Source of the DNA: NORP259 sp041398705
GTDB lineage: Bacteria > Planctomycetota > UBA1135 > GCA-002686595
Direction of reading: 5' to 3'
DNA length: 64,000 bases
Assembly: GCA_041398705.1 (NCBI GenBank)
Contig: JAWKUI010000008.1
Location: 1-64,000, forward strand
Part shown: piece after piece, positions 34,244-42,186 of the stretch
Numbering within the stretch: the stretch's first letter is position 1
Layout of the letters: each line of letters opens with the position of its first letter
Made by a program: the position numbers and the translations under genes
Notes under the pieces: model-generated
What the model was told of the DNA's origin: nothing
The model's database searches: none
The model's input: only the letters and a program-made list of their open reading frames with translations

Positions 34244-36832
34244 ATGGATACCAAGAAGAAAACCATCCTTTTGGTCGGCCTGAATGTGGCTGCCGCGCTG
34301 ATCCTTATCCCGCTGCTGCGGGTGCCCGAGCGAGTGGAGGGCAGTGGATTGGGCGGGATGGTGACAGAAGCGGCAACGCAGGCTGCGCAGGGTGGCTCGA
34401 GAGACCTGTTGGGGGGCGGCGATGACGCGCAGCGGAACGTCGGACCGGCAGGAGCGTCGCACGCGGCTGCAGCCCCGAACGCCGCCGCCTTGCCGACCGG
34501 CGATTGCATCGTGGGCGGGCGCCTGATCGAGCCCGGCGGAGCGCCCGTGGTCGGAGCGCAGGTGATCCTGTCGAGTTATGGGGATTGGGCAACCGGATAC
34601 GCGATCCCGCTGCTGCCGGGCGAGGTCAAACGCATCGGCTTCCCCACGCGATCCGACGCGGAGGGCCGCTTTCGCTTTGCGGTGCCGGCGCCCGATGCGG
34701 CGGTGGCGACCCTGCGCGTGGAGCCGGATCGATTCCACGACGTGTACGAGCAGCGATTCGGCCTGCGCGAAGATTGCGCCGCCCCCCTGGTCGCCGGGCA
34801 GCGCGATTTGGGCGATTTGGTTCTCGTGGCAACGGGCGCTGTGCGCGGCCGGGTGACGGATGCGCAGGGCAATCCTCTACCGGATGTGGTGCTCGATCTC
34901 GGCCCCAGGCCCAGTGTGACCGTGGGGCGAGACGGATTCAGCGACGCCGAAGGGCGGTTCGAGATCTTGCATGCTCCCGTGGGCACGTTCGGAGTTTCCG
35001 CGCGGCTCCAGGGATACCTGCGCGTCTTCCACCCCGATGTCGAGGTCGTTGCCGGTCGCAACACGGATGACGTGCAGATCGTCCTGGAACGTGCCCCTAC
35101 GATCGAAGGCCTCGTCGTGGACGATGGGGGCATGCCCCAAGCGGACGCGGCCGTGCTCGGCAATGCAGTGGACGCGGGCCAGGTCGTGACGGGTCGCAGC
35201 GATGCTTCAGGCCGATTCCGTTTGGAACTGCCCGTGGAGGGTTCCTACGAGATCACGGCGATCAAAGATGGGTTTGCCGAAGGCGCGGCGGAGGGCGGCC
35301 CGGCCGCAGCTGGGGTCCAGGACGTGCGCGTGGTGATGCCGCGCTTGCAGGAAACCGAGTTTTTGGTCATCGACGGCCGCACGGAACTCTCGATTGAACG
35401 ATTTGCCATAGGAATCGAGAACGAGGGATTCCTGAATGGAGCCAAGAACAAACTCGTGGAAGAACACCACCCGGGAGGCCGGGTGCGATTGCCGGCGGAG
35501 CCCGGCAAGAACCGCTATCGCGTCGAAGCCGAGGGGTATCTGACGAGTCGTGGACAAGTGCATTGGGAGGATCCGGCTCTGCACCAACAGACCATCCGTC
35601 TCGTGCGGGGAGCCAACGTGGCCGGGCGCGTGCTGCGTGACGGCGCACCGGCGACGGGGGTCCAGGTGCGGGTGGCCAGCGTGCGGCCGATCTTCGAGCG
35701 GAATGCGGGGCCGCAGGAGCCCGAGATCAAGGGGTATCGCGAGGATGGAGACGTACGCGAGGTGACCCAGACCGATAGGGAAGGCCGCTTCGCTTTTCGC
35801 AACCTCGACCGGCGACTGCTGCAAGTCACCGCGCAACCAATCGAGGGTGCCCCGCTGATTCTGGAGCCCTTCAAGCCCAATCGGAATCCGGATCATGACC
35901 TGGGCGATCTCGTATTGCAGGAGGGAGCCGTACTCGTAGGTCAGGTGCTGTTGCCGCCCGGAGTCGATGGGGAAGGCACCCCGGTCCACATCGGAGACCT
36001 GCGCGGCGCACCGCAGACCCAACTGGACGCGAATCTGCGCTTCGAGATCCGCAACCTGCCGGCTGGGGACTGCACCGTGATCCTGGGGGGCAAAGCCGGA
36101 GCGCTGGTGGAAGGGGCGCAATTGCAGACCCGGGTAGAACCGGGCCAGACCCGCGAAGTCACCTTGGACGCCCGCGATTTCGGCCTCTGCGCCGTGCAAC
36201 TGAAGGTCACCCTCAACGGCGAAGTGGTGCCCCGTGCCTTGGTTCACTTGCACCAGGTGGCCGACCGCATGGACCGCGAGCGGTTGGGCGAATGCGACGA
36301 GGAAGGTTGGGTGCGTGGCAACGTGCGCGCCCGCGGGCGGGTGCACGTGAGTTTCTTCCGGGGGGGCACGCAGCTCTACTCCGAAGAGGTGCTGGAACTG
36401 GCCGGAACGTCCGAAGTGAATGCCGCGATGGACTTCCAAACGACTTCCGTGCGACTGCATCTGCCCGCGGGGCAAGCCTGGCCGCAGGAAGGGTATGTCG
36501 TCGTGACCTGCCAGCAAGTGGGGGACCCGGAATCCAAAGTGACCATTCGGGAACGGATTCTCTCCGGCGCGCTCGACAACAAGATGGGGAGTGGCAATTC
36601 CCTGGAGCAAGGGGCTTTGGTCGTCGGAATGCTGAAACCCGGGTCTTGGCAGGGAACCGTCGCCATCGGGAGAACGATGTCCGCCGAGGAGGCTTCGCAA
36701 GCAGCGCCCATCGACTCCCCCGTGATTTTCCGTTCGAGCAGCGAAACCCGGGTCGGCTTGCCCCCCGACCAGCAGTATTCCTGGAATGGCGAGTTGCTGT
36801 TTGGGTCTTTGGCGGAGGTCAACCTGAACTGA
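34244..36832 (+). CDS. membrane-anchored carboxypeptidase-regulatory-like repeat protein (array copy 3)
   Basis: An 862-residue protein from ATG 34244 with anchor helix (KTILLVGLNVAAALILIPLL). Segments in order: CIVGGRLIEPGGAPVVGAQV, AVRGRVTDAQGNPLPDVVL, TIEGLVVDDGGMPQADAAV, the central TEFLVIDGRTELSIERFAI domain, NVAGRVLRDGAPATGVQV and VLVGQVLLPPGVDGEG. Visibly higher GC and more Ala/Arg-rich than copies 1 and 2, so it may be an older or differently evolving copy. Copy 4 follows after 17 bp. Confidence 0.85.
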   Translation: MDTKKKTILLVGLNVAAALILIPLLRVPERVEGSGLGGMVTEAATQAAQGGSRDLLGGGDDAQRNVGPAGASHAAAAPNAAALPTGDCIVGGRLIEPGGAPVVGAQVILSSYGDWATGYAIPLLPGEVKRIGFPTRSDAEGRFRFAVPAPDAAVATLRVEPDRFHDVYEQRFGLREDCAAPLVAGQRDLGDLVLVATGAVRGRVTDAQGNPLPDVVLDLGPRPSVTVGRDGFSDAEGRFEILHAPVGTFGVSARLQGYLRVFHPDVEVVAGRNTDDVQIVLERAPTIEGLVVDDGGMPQADAAVLGNAVDAGQVVTGRSDASGRFRLELPVEGSYEITAIKDGFAEGAAEGGPAAAGVQDVRVVMPRLQETEFLVIDGRTELSIERFAIGIENEGFLNGAKNKLVEEHHPGGRVRLPAEPGKNRYRVEAEGYLTSRGQVHWEDPALHQQTIRLVRGANVAGRVLRDGAPATGVQVRVASVRPIFERNAGPQEPEIKGYREDGDVREVTQTDREGRFAFRNLDRRLLQVTAQPIEGAPLILEPFKPNRNPDHDLGDLVLQEGAVLVGQVLLPPGVDGEGTPVHIGDLRGAPQTQLDANLRFEIRNLPAGDCTVILGGKAGALVEGAQLQTRVEPGQTREVTLDARDFGLCAVQLKVTLNGEVVPRALVHLHQVADRMDRERLGECDEEGWVRGNVRARGRVHVSFFRGGTQLYSEEVLELAGTSEVNAAMDFQTTSVRLHLPAGQAWPQEGYVVVTCQQVGDPESKVTIRERILSGALDNKMGSGNSLEQGALVVGMLKPGSWQGTVAIGRTMSAEEASQAAPIDSPVIFRSSSETRVGLPPDQQYSWNGELLFGSLAEVNLN

Positions 36833-36849
36833 GATCCGGTCCCGCTTCC

Positions 36850-38469
36850 ATGCGCAAGCGCGGCCGCTCGTTCGCCTCCGCAAGGACTGGGGGCGCTATC
36901 ATTGCCCATCAGCAGGGCTCCCCCTGTTCCCGGCAGTTCCACCCAAAGATGCCTCAGCCAACCTTCATTGAATTCGAGATCGTGGACAGCTTTCGCTTCC
37001 ACGGAGAGCCGATCGAACAATTCCACATCCAGATCCTGCCCGGTGTGCATTCTCAACCCCCAGGCTTTTGCGGCCCGTTGCCCGAGGGGGAGCACCATCC
37101 CGGCGGAATCGCACGGGTGCAAGCACGGGAAGGGCAAGATTCCGTACTCGTCATGCGCAGGGGATATGCCGTGCACTGTGGCCCCGTGCAATGCACTCCT
37201 GGGCACGAAGGGCGGCAGAGGATCGCCTTGAAGCCGGTGAACGTCATCGAAGGCCGGGTGATGCGCCGCGGAACCCCGGTGGCCGAGGCGCGCGTGATCC
37301 TCGATCGAGTTCGCCTGCGGTATGCCCCCCGGGATTCCCCGCAGTTGGGTCAGGTCGTCGGCTGCGATCCCATCGACTTTGCCGTGTGCGAATGGACCAC
37401 GGACGATTCGGGCTTCTTCCAGACGCAGAATCTTCCGGACGGAAACTACCGCCTCCGGATTCTTCCCCTCGGCGGCCCGCCGATGGTGCTGGCGCCCTTC
37501 CACATGCAGGGACGCCGGCAGCATGTCGAACTGGGAGACATCGAGTTGGCGGAGGCTGCGCAGGTGCGCGGAACGGTGCTCCTGCCGCCGGGTCACGCCT
37601 TCGAGGACCTCGAGGCCTTCCTCTTCGACGAACCCGACTTCCCGCGCGTCCCGGTGGATGCCCAAGGGCGTTTCGCCATGCAAGGTTTGCCCGCGGGCAT
37701 CTGGACGTTTGCGGTGGAGTCCAAGTCCAAGTCCAAGTCCAAGCGCCTGATGCCTGGTGCGCAGACCACGCAAACCATGCAATCGGGGCAGACCTCGGAC
37801 GTCTCGATCGACGCACGAGACTTCGGGGCTTGTCGCGTGGAATTGCAAGTCTCCGTGGATGGAGAGGTTCGACCTCGAATGAAGGTTTGGCTCAACCAAG
37901 GAAGCGGAACGTCCCAGTCGTTTGTGACGGGAGATTGCGATTCCGAGGGAAGGGTTTCTTTCATGGCCCGCGCCGCTTCCGGCTCTGTGGATGTACTCGA
38001 CGCCAACGTTGTCCTGACGACGGGTTTGGTCCTCGATCTTGCTGGGCGGCAGGCGTACTCCGATCGGCTGGAAGTCACCTCCACGGACCTCACCCTGCAG
38101 CTACCCGAGGGCATCGATTGGCCAAAGGATGGCTATCTGGAGTGGACCGGTGAAACGGCGGGCCGACCCCATCCCCTGAAGATGCCCATCGAATTGCGTG
38201 ATGGGGTGGCGGTCGAGATCCTCTCCAATTGGATCCAGGTGCATCCGGGCTTGTTGCAACTCCGCATCCTTGAACCAGGGAAGTGGCGAGGCACCCTGCG
38301 CATCGGCCCCGTCATCGACATGAACGGGCTGCGCCAAGACCCTGGCGGCCCCTGTTTCCCCCGTTCCCAAGGCCGCTCGGTTATGGGCACAGCCCCAACC
38401 CACGAGTGGACCTGGGCGGCGGATTTGGTTCGAGGTTTGTCCAATCGAGTGGAGCTACCTGGACGCTGA
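36850..38469 (+). CDS. N-terminally truncated carboxypeptidase-regulatory-like repeat protein (array copy 4)
   Basis: About 539 residues from ATG 36850; an ATG at 36951 (MPQPTFIEFEIVDSF) is an alternative. It lacks the anchor helix and the first three repeat segments of its neighbours. It begins at the central domain (FIEFEIVDSFRFHGEPIEQF) and continues with VIEGRVMRRGTPVAEARV and QVRGTVLLPPGHAFEDLEAF, then the C-terminal part (LQLPEGIDWPKDGYLEW). No signal peptide is visible, so it may stay in the cytoplasm, depend on another gene or be decaying. It holds a small hexanucleotide repeat at 37719. Confidence 0.7.
   Translation: MRKRGRSFASARTGGAIIAHQQGSPCSRQFHPKMPQPTFIEFEIVDSFRFHGEPIEQFHIQILPGVHSQPPGFCGPLPEGEHHPGGIARVQAREGQDSVLVMRRGYAVHCGPVQCTPGHEGRQRIALKPVNVIEGRVMRRGTPVAEARVILDRVRLRYAPRDSPQLGQVVGCDPIDFAVCEWTTDDSGFFQTQNLPDGNYRLRILPLGGPPMVLAPFHMQGRRQHVELGDIELAEAAQVRGTVLLPPGHAFEDLEAFLFDEPDFPRVPVDAQGRFAMQGLPAGIWTFAVESKSKSKSKRLMPGAQTTQTMQSGQTSDVSIDARDFGACRVELQVSVDGEVRPRMKVWLNQGSGTSQSFVTGDCDSEGRVSFMARAASGSVDVLDANVVLTTGLVLDLAGRQAYSDRLEVTSTDLTLQLPEGIDWPKDGYLEWTGETAGRPHPLKMPIELRDGVAVEILSNWIQVHPGLLQLRILEPGKWRGTLRIGPVIDMNGLRQDPGGPCFPRSQGRSVMGTAPTHEWTWAADLVRGLSNRVELPGR
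37719..37742 (+). repeat. four tandem GTCCAA hexanucleotides
   Basis: GTCCAA is repeated four times without a mismatch inside array copy 4, encoding alternating Ser-Lys. The other array copies have no such run at the matching place, so this is a recent local expansion. Changes in repeat number stay in frame. Confidence 0.85.
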
Positions 38470-38765
38470 TCCATTTCGCTGAGCTCAATCCGCCTACCAA
38501 CGGTGTCCGGGTGCGCGGAGGACCGCAGGCCGGTGCCGTGCCACGTCGATTCGGAATGCATCCGCCTCGAATCCGACGCTTGCATCGAATGCCCAAGCCC
38601 CGAGAATTCGGCCCCCAAAGGGGTGCTGCCGGCCGCGATTCTGCGACGAGATGTCATCCCACGCCTGAGCGGAACCGGAGCCACCAGCGGCTATCCGGCC
38701 GTGCCGCAATTGGCTACCATCCCCTCGCCGTCCTGCCCGGCTTGGCTGCTTTCGAGGATCCGAAG

Positions 38766-39896
38766 ATGGATGTGCGCGCTCTTCTCATTCCCTGCTTGGT
38801 TTCATGGCTCTGCACCGCTTGTGGTTCGGACGAGCCGGCGCAAACGGCCGCAGCGGGTGGAGGGGAGGTGATGAGTACGGCGAACGCATCGCCCGAAGTT
38901 CCTGCGTCCACGGCGGAAGCCACTGCGCAACCGCCCTCTGAGCCCGCCAAGGTGGCCCCCGAGAAACCTGCGGCGCAGACGCCGCCTGCGCCCGAAACCG
39001 TCGAACCCGACATGTCCGAACCCGAGCCTGAACCCGTGGTCGACGCCTACGCGGGCTGGTCGACCTTCACCCATCCCAGCGGCGGTGAATTCCGCTATCC
39101 GCAAGGTTGGGCGGTGCAGGCGGTGCCCAATGCGCTGCTGTTGCAGCCCCCGGACTTCGACATGCAGAGCGAGCTGATCATCGCGGCCGCCAGTCCGGCG
39201 GGTGCGGTCAGCGATCCGATGTCGGCGGAGGCCGGGGCCTCGCTCGATGGTCTGGTCGCGCAAACGATGCCCTTCCTGCGCCGCAAGGGCAAACCGCGCG
39301 CGCTGAAGGTTGGGGATCTGGCCGGCGCGGTGTACGACTATCGCGGCCAGGCTCCCGATGGTCGCGACGTGCGCGCGCGTTCGTGGGTCTTGATCACCGC
39401 GGGTCAGGCGGTCGGTATCACCATGCTGGCGGACAAGGCCCACCTAGAGCAACGCTCGGAGACGGTGGAGAGCATTTTCCTTTCCATGCGCAACAAGGGC
39501 GGCAAGGCGGGGGGGGCGGCGAATGCCGGGGGCAATCACGATGCGCGCCTGATCGGACGCTTCCGCGGTGAAGCCATCTCGACGGGCGGTGGCATCTACA
39601 CCAACACCCAGCTCATCTGGGCTTTCAACGCCGACGGCACGGTCCTGCACGGCGCCCAGACTCACATCAACGCCAGCGAGCGCGACCACAACGGCGATAC
39701 GAAGTGGACCGCGACAGGCAGCAGCGACGGCAGCGTCGAGCAAGGCACCTGGAGCACCCAGGGCGACTATCTGATCCTGAACTGGCGGGGCGGGGGAACG
39801 GCGACCTTTGCGTATGGTGTCGAGCCGAATGGCACCCTGGCCATCCGCGATCCGCAGACGCGCAAGCTGCTCAACTTCTACGAGCCGATGCGGTAG
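38766..39896 (+). CDS. probable lipoprotein with Pro/Ala/Glu linker and two C-terminal domains
   Basis: A 376-residue protein from ATG 38766. The signal ends CLVSWLCTAC-GSDEP, an imperfect but plausible lipobox. A low-complexity linker (about residues 25-90, many Pro, Ala and Glu) follows. Then comes a domain of about 140 residues (FTHPSGGEFRYPQGWAVQ, AVYDYRGQAPDGRDVRARSW, ETVESIFLSM) like small secreted PsbP/DUF1795-type domains. A beta-rich C terminus (ARLIGRFRGEAIST, IWAFNADGTVLHG, GTWSTQGDYLILNW) resembles lipocalin-like folds. Surface or periplasmic; function unknown. Confidence 0.75.
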   Translation: MDVRALLIPCLVSWLCTACGSDEPAQTAAAGGGEVMSTANASPEVPASTAEATAQPPSEPAKVAPEKPAAQTPPAPETVEPDMSEPEPEPVVDAYAGWSTFTHPSGGEFRYPQGWAVQAVPNALLLQPPDFDMQSELIIAAASPAGAVSDPMSAEAGASLDGLVAQTMPFLRRKGKPRALKVGDLAGAVYDYRGQAPDGRDVRARSWVLITAGQAVGITMLADKAHLEQRSETVESIFLSMRNKGGKAGGAANAGGNHDARLIGRFRGEAISTGGGIYTNTQLIWAFNADGTVLHGAQTHINASERDHNGDTKWTATGSSDGSVEQGTWSTQGDYLILNWRGGGTATFAYGVEPNGTLAIRDPQTRKLLNFYEPMR

Positions 39897-40070
39897 GGGA
39901 GGCGGACCCTGGCGGTTCGCAGGACACCGCCCGGTGGCGCCCTCGAGTTTGCCTTCAGGGTCTTGAACCGGGCGCACTCGGCGCGGCTTGCAAGGATAGG
40001 CTCGTGATTCCAGGTGCCTGCCCGCTGGGCTGACCCGCCCCGGGCATGGGGCGGGCTCCCCTCGGCGCAA

Positions 40071-40547
40071 TCAGGCCCGGCGGCGCCGGCACGCCGGAGC
40101 GGCGGACAGGGCGGTGAAGGGAATCATCCAAACCAGGATCACGATCGAGGTCCAGTAGGATGCCATCGCGGTGCCCTTCAGCAGCCAGGCGCCGACCAGG
40201 ATCACCCCGGCGAAAAAGAGGGCCGTGCCCAGGTGCCAGTGCATGATTTGCTTGTCGTTCAAGAGCTCGCGCACGGGCTGCGCGCGGCCTGTGGCGATGG
40301 CCCAGAGGACCTGGGGGACCGAGTAGGGGTTGCCAGCTTTGCTGAGTTCGCGGCCGAGGGCGTCGGGCTCACCGAGCCCGGCCACTGCGCGGCGGAAGGC
40401 GTCTTCGATGGGCACGCCTTGGTTTTGCAGGCGCTGGACCTCGCATTCGATGTGGTCCAAAAGCTCGAGCACGCGACCCTGGGGCAAACCAAACTGCCGG
40501 CGCATGCGCTCGCACCACTCGCGGACTTCTACTTCTAGTTCGAACAC
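40071..40547 (-). CDS. HAAS/permease-prefix-domain membrane protein
   Basis: A 158-residue protein from GTG 40547, overlapping the padR gene by 13 bp in another frame. The N-terminal helical domain (EWCERMRRQF...LELLDHIECEVQRLQNQG...AFRRAVAGLGEPDAL) is the HAAS/permease-prefix type that regularly pairs with PadR regulators. Two helices follow (LGTALFFAGVILVGAWLL, SIVILVWMIPFTALSA). The PadR-HAAS pairing is established for many bacteria; the HAAS protein probably senses or modulates membrane state. Confidence 0.8.
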   Translation of the reverse strand: MFELEVEVREWCERMRRQFGLPQGRVLELLDHIECEVQRLQNQGVPIEDAFRRAVAGLGEPDALGRELSKAGNPYSVPQVLWAIATGRAQPVRELLNDKQIMHWHLGTALFFAGVILVGAWLLKGTAMASYWTSIVILVWMIPFTALSAAPACRRRRA

Positions 40548-40882
40548 GGGGCCTCCTTGTCGAGGGTTTGCAGGATGCGGAACATGTCGGCCCATGCCTG
40601 ACGGCTTTGGTCCAGCTCTTCGCGGCCCTCGCGCGCGAGGGCGTAGTACTTGCGCTTGCGCCCGGTCTCCGACTGGCCCCAATAGGCTTTCACGAGCCCC
40701 TTGGCCTCCAGCCGATGCAGCACGGGGTAGAGCATGCCCTCGGACCATTCGAGCTGGCCGCCCGAGGCGGTTTTGATGCTCTGGATGATCGCGTAGCCGT
40801 AACTGTCGCCCTGCTTGAGGATCGAGAGCACGAGGGGCACGGCCGAAGCCGCGATCAGGTCCTTGGAGAAGGCGTTCGACAT
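40535..40882 (-). CDS. PadR-family transcriptional regulator
   Basis: A 115-residue PadR protein with the winged helix in LVLSILKQGDSYGYAIIQSI, EGMLYPVLHRLEAKGLV and GRKRKYYALAREGREEL, followed by a C-terminal helix. Normal length for the short (PadR-s2) type. Co-transcribed with the HAAS protein downstream. A perfect 10-bp inverted repeat lies just upstream (40894-40947) and is its likely operator. Confidence 0.94.
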   Translation of the reverse strand: MSNAFSKDLIAASAVPLVLSILKQGDSYGYAIIQSIKTASGGQLEWSEGMLYPVLHRLEAKGLVKAYWGQSETGRKRKYYALAREGREELDQSRQAWADMFRILQTLDKEAPCSN

Positions 40883-40893
40883 GACAGATGGAG

Positions 40894-40947
40894 AATACCT
40901 AGAACCGCGAGGGATATTTCGCCCTGTACCCAGAATCTCTAGGTATT
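40894..40947. promoter_or_regulatory. split 10-bp inverted repeat, probable PadR operator
   Basis: AATACCTAGA (40894-40903) and TCTAGGTATT (40938-40947) are exact inverse copies separated by 34 bp. They sit in the divergent gap between padR and the VOC lipoprotein gene, so both could be controlled. Confidence 0.65.
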
Positions 40948-41018
40948 GCGGTCTAATGCATTGTCGGAGAGTGTGTTACGCGGTTCTGAAAACGAGTCTC
41001 GGCCCCCGCTCCCGCCCC

Positions 41019-41477
41019 ATGTCCTTCCCCAAACTGCGCCCCGCCGCCATCCTGCTCGCCCTACTGCCCCTGGCCTGCGCCAGCCCCCGCCTCCAGCCCC
41101 AACCGACCCCCATGCCGATCTACTACCTCGAAATCGTGACCCCCGACGTCGAGAGCACCTGCGCCAGCCTCGCCGCCGTCCACGGCTACACCTTTTCCGA
41201 ACCCGACCCGAGCCTCGGCGGCGCCCGTACGACCAAAGCCCCCGACGGCAGCACCGTTGGCGTGCGCACCCCCATGCACGCCGACGAGATCCCGACCACC
41301 CGCCCCTACCGCCTCGTGCCCGACATCCAAGCCGCCATCGCCGCCGCCGAAGCCAATGGCGCCGAACTGATCGTGCCTGCCATGGAAATCCCCGGCCACG
41401 GCATCATCGCGATCTACCACCTCGGCCTCAACCAGTACGGACTCTGGCAGAACTTCCCCGGCCAAACCCAGCAGTGA
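41019..41477 (+). CDS. VOC-superfamily (glyoxalase-like) protein with lipoprotein-type signal
   Basis: A 152-residue protein from ATG 41019. The signal (ILLALLPLAC-ASP) ends in a cysteine, so it is probably lipid-anchored, which is unusual for this family. One VOC domain: IYYLEIVTPDVESTCASLAAVHG, GVRTPMHADEIPTTRPYRLV, IQAAIAAAEANGAELIVPAMEIPGHGIIAI. The metal ligands of true glyoxalase I are not clear, so the role is open. The GTGA at its end overlaps the start of the next gene. Confidence 0.8.
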   Translation: MSFPKLRPAAILLALLPLACASPRLQPQPTPMPIYYLEIVTPDVESTCASLAAVHGYTFSEPDPSLGGARTTKAPDGSTVGVRTPMHADEIPTTRPYRLVPDIQAAIAAAEANGAELIVPAMEIPGHGIIAIYHLGLNQYGLWQNFPGQTQQ

Positions 41478-42055
41478 CCCCGGTGCCCAACCCAAAAGTC
41501 GACGCGTTCATCCATCGCAACGCCACCTGGGCTGACATCCTCACCAAGTCCCGCGCCGCCCTGCTCGCATGCGGCCTCGACGAGGAGATCAAGTGGGGCA
41601 AACCCTGCTACTCCTCCGGCGGCAAGAACATCGCCATCCTGCAACCCTTCAAGAACCTCTGCGCGCTGATGTTCTTCGAAGGCATGCGCCTCGACGATCC
41701 CAAAGGCCTCCTGCAGATCCAGGGCCCGAACTCCCAATCCGCCAAACGCCTCGAATACACCCAGGCCTCGCAGGTCTCAAAGGCCGCGATCCAAGGTCTC
41801 GTCAAACAGGCCCTCGCCCTCAGCGAGACACCGGCCAAAGCCAACCCCAAAGCCTCCGCCGACCTGCCCCCCGAACTCCAGGCCGCCTTGGGCCGCAACC
41901 CCAAACTGGCCAAAGCCTTCGCCGCCCTCACCCCCGGCCGCCAGCGCGGCCACGCGCTGCACATCGGCTCCGCCAAACAATCCGCCACCCGCCTGCGCCG
42001 CATCGAAGCCGTCACGCAGATGATTCTGGCGGGCAAGGGCTTCGACGGAAGGTGA
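41474..42055 (+). CDS. DUF1801/YdeI-like protein
   Basis: A 193-residue protein from GTG 41474, overlapping the VOC gene by four bases (GTGA). N-terminal DUF1801-type domain (VDAFIHRNATWADIL, EEIKWGKPCYSSGGKNIAIL, NLCALMFFEGMRL) and C-terminal YdeI/OmpD-associated helices (LPPELQAALGRNPKLAKAFAAL, GRQRGHALHIGSAKQSATRL). The fold is known but not the reaction. Translationally coupled to the VOC protein; both genes use unusually C-rich third positions. Confidence 0.88.
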   Translation: MTPVPNPKVDAFIHRNATWADILTKSRAALLACGLDEEIKWGKPCYSSGGKNIAILQPFKNLCALMFFEGMRLDDPKGLLQIQGPNSQSAKRLEYTQASQVSKAAIQGLVKQALALSETPAKANPKASADLPPELQAALGRNPKLAKAFAALTPGRQRGHALHIGSAKQSATRLRRIEAVTQMILAGKGFDGR

Positions 42056-42186
42056 AGCTGGCTTCGGCTGCGTTGGACGAGAAACTCTGTAGATTCGGGG
42101 AATAGGGTCGGTATCGATCCTACTAGGGCTTCGGGATCGACATCCTCGGATTCGCCCGCTGCCCAACGCTATTCCACGAATCGCCC

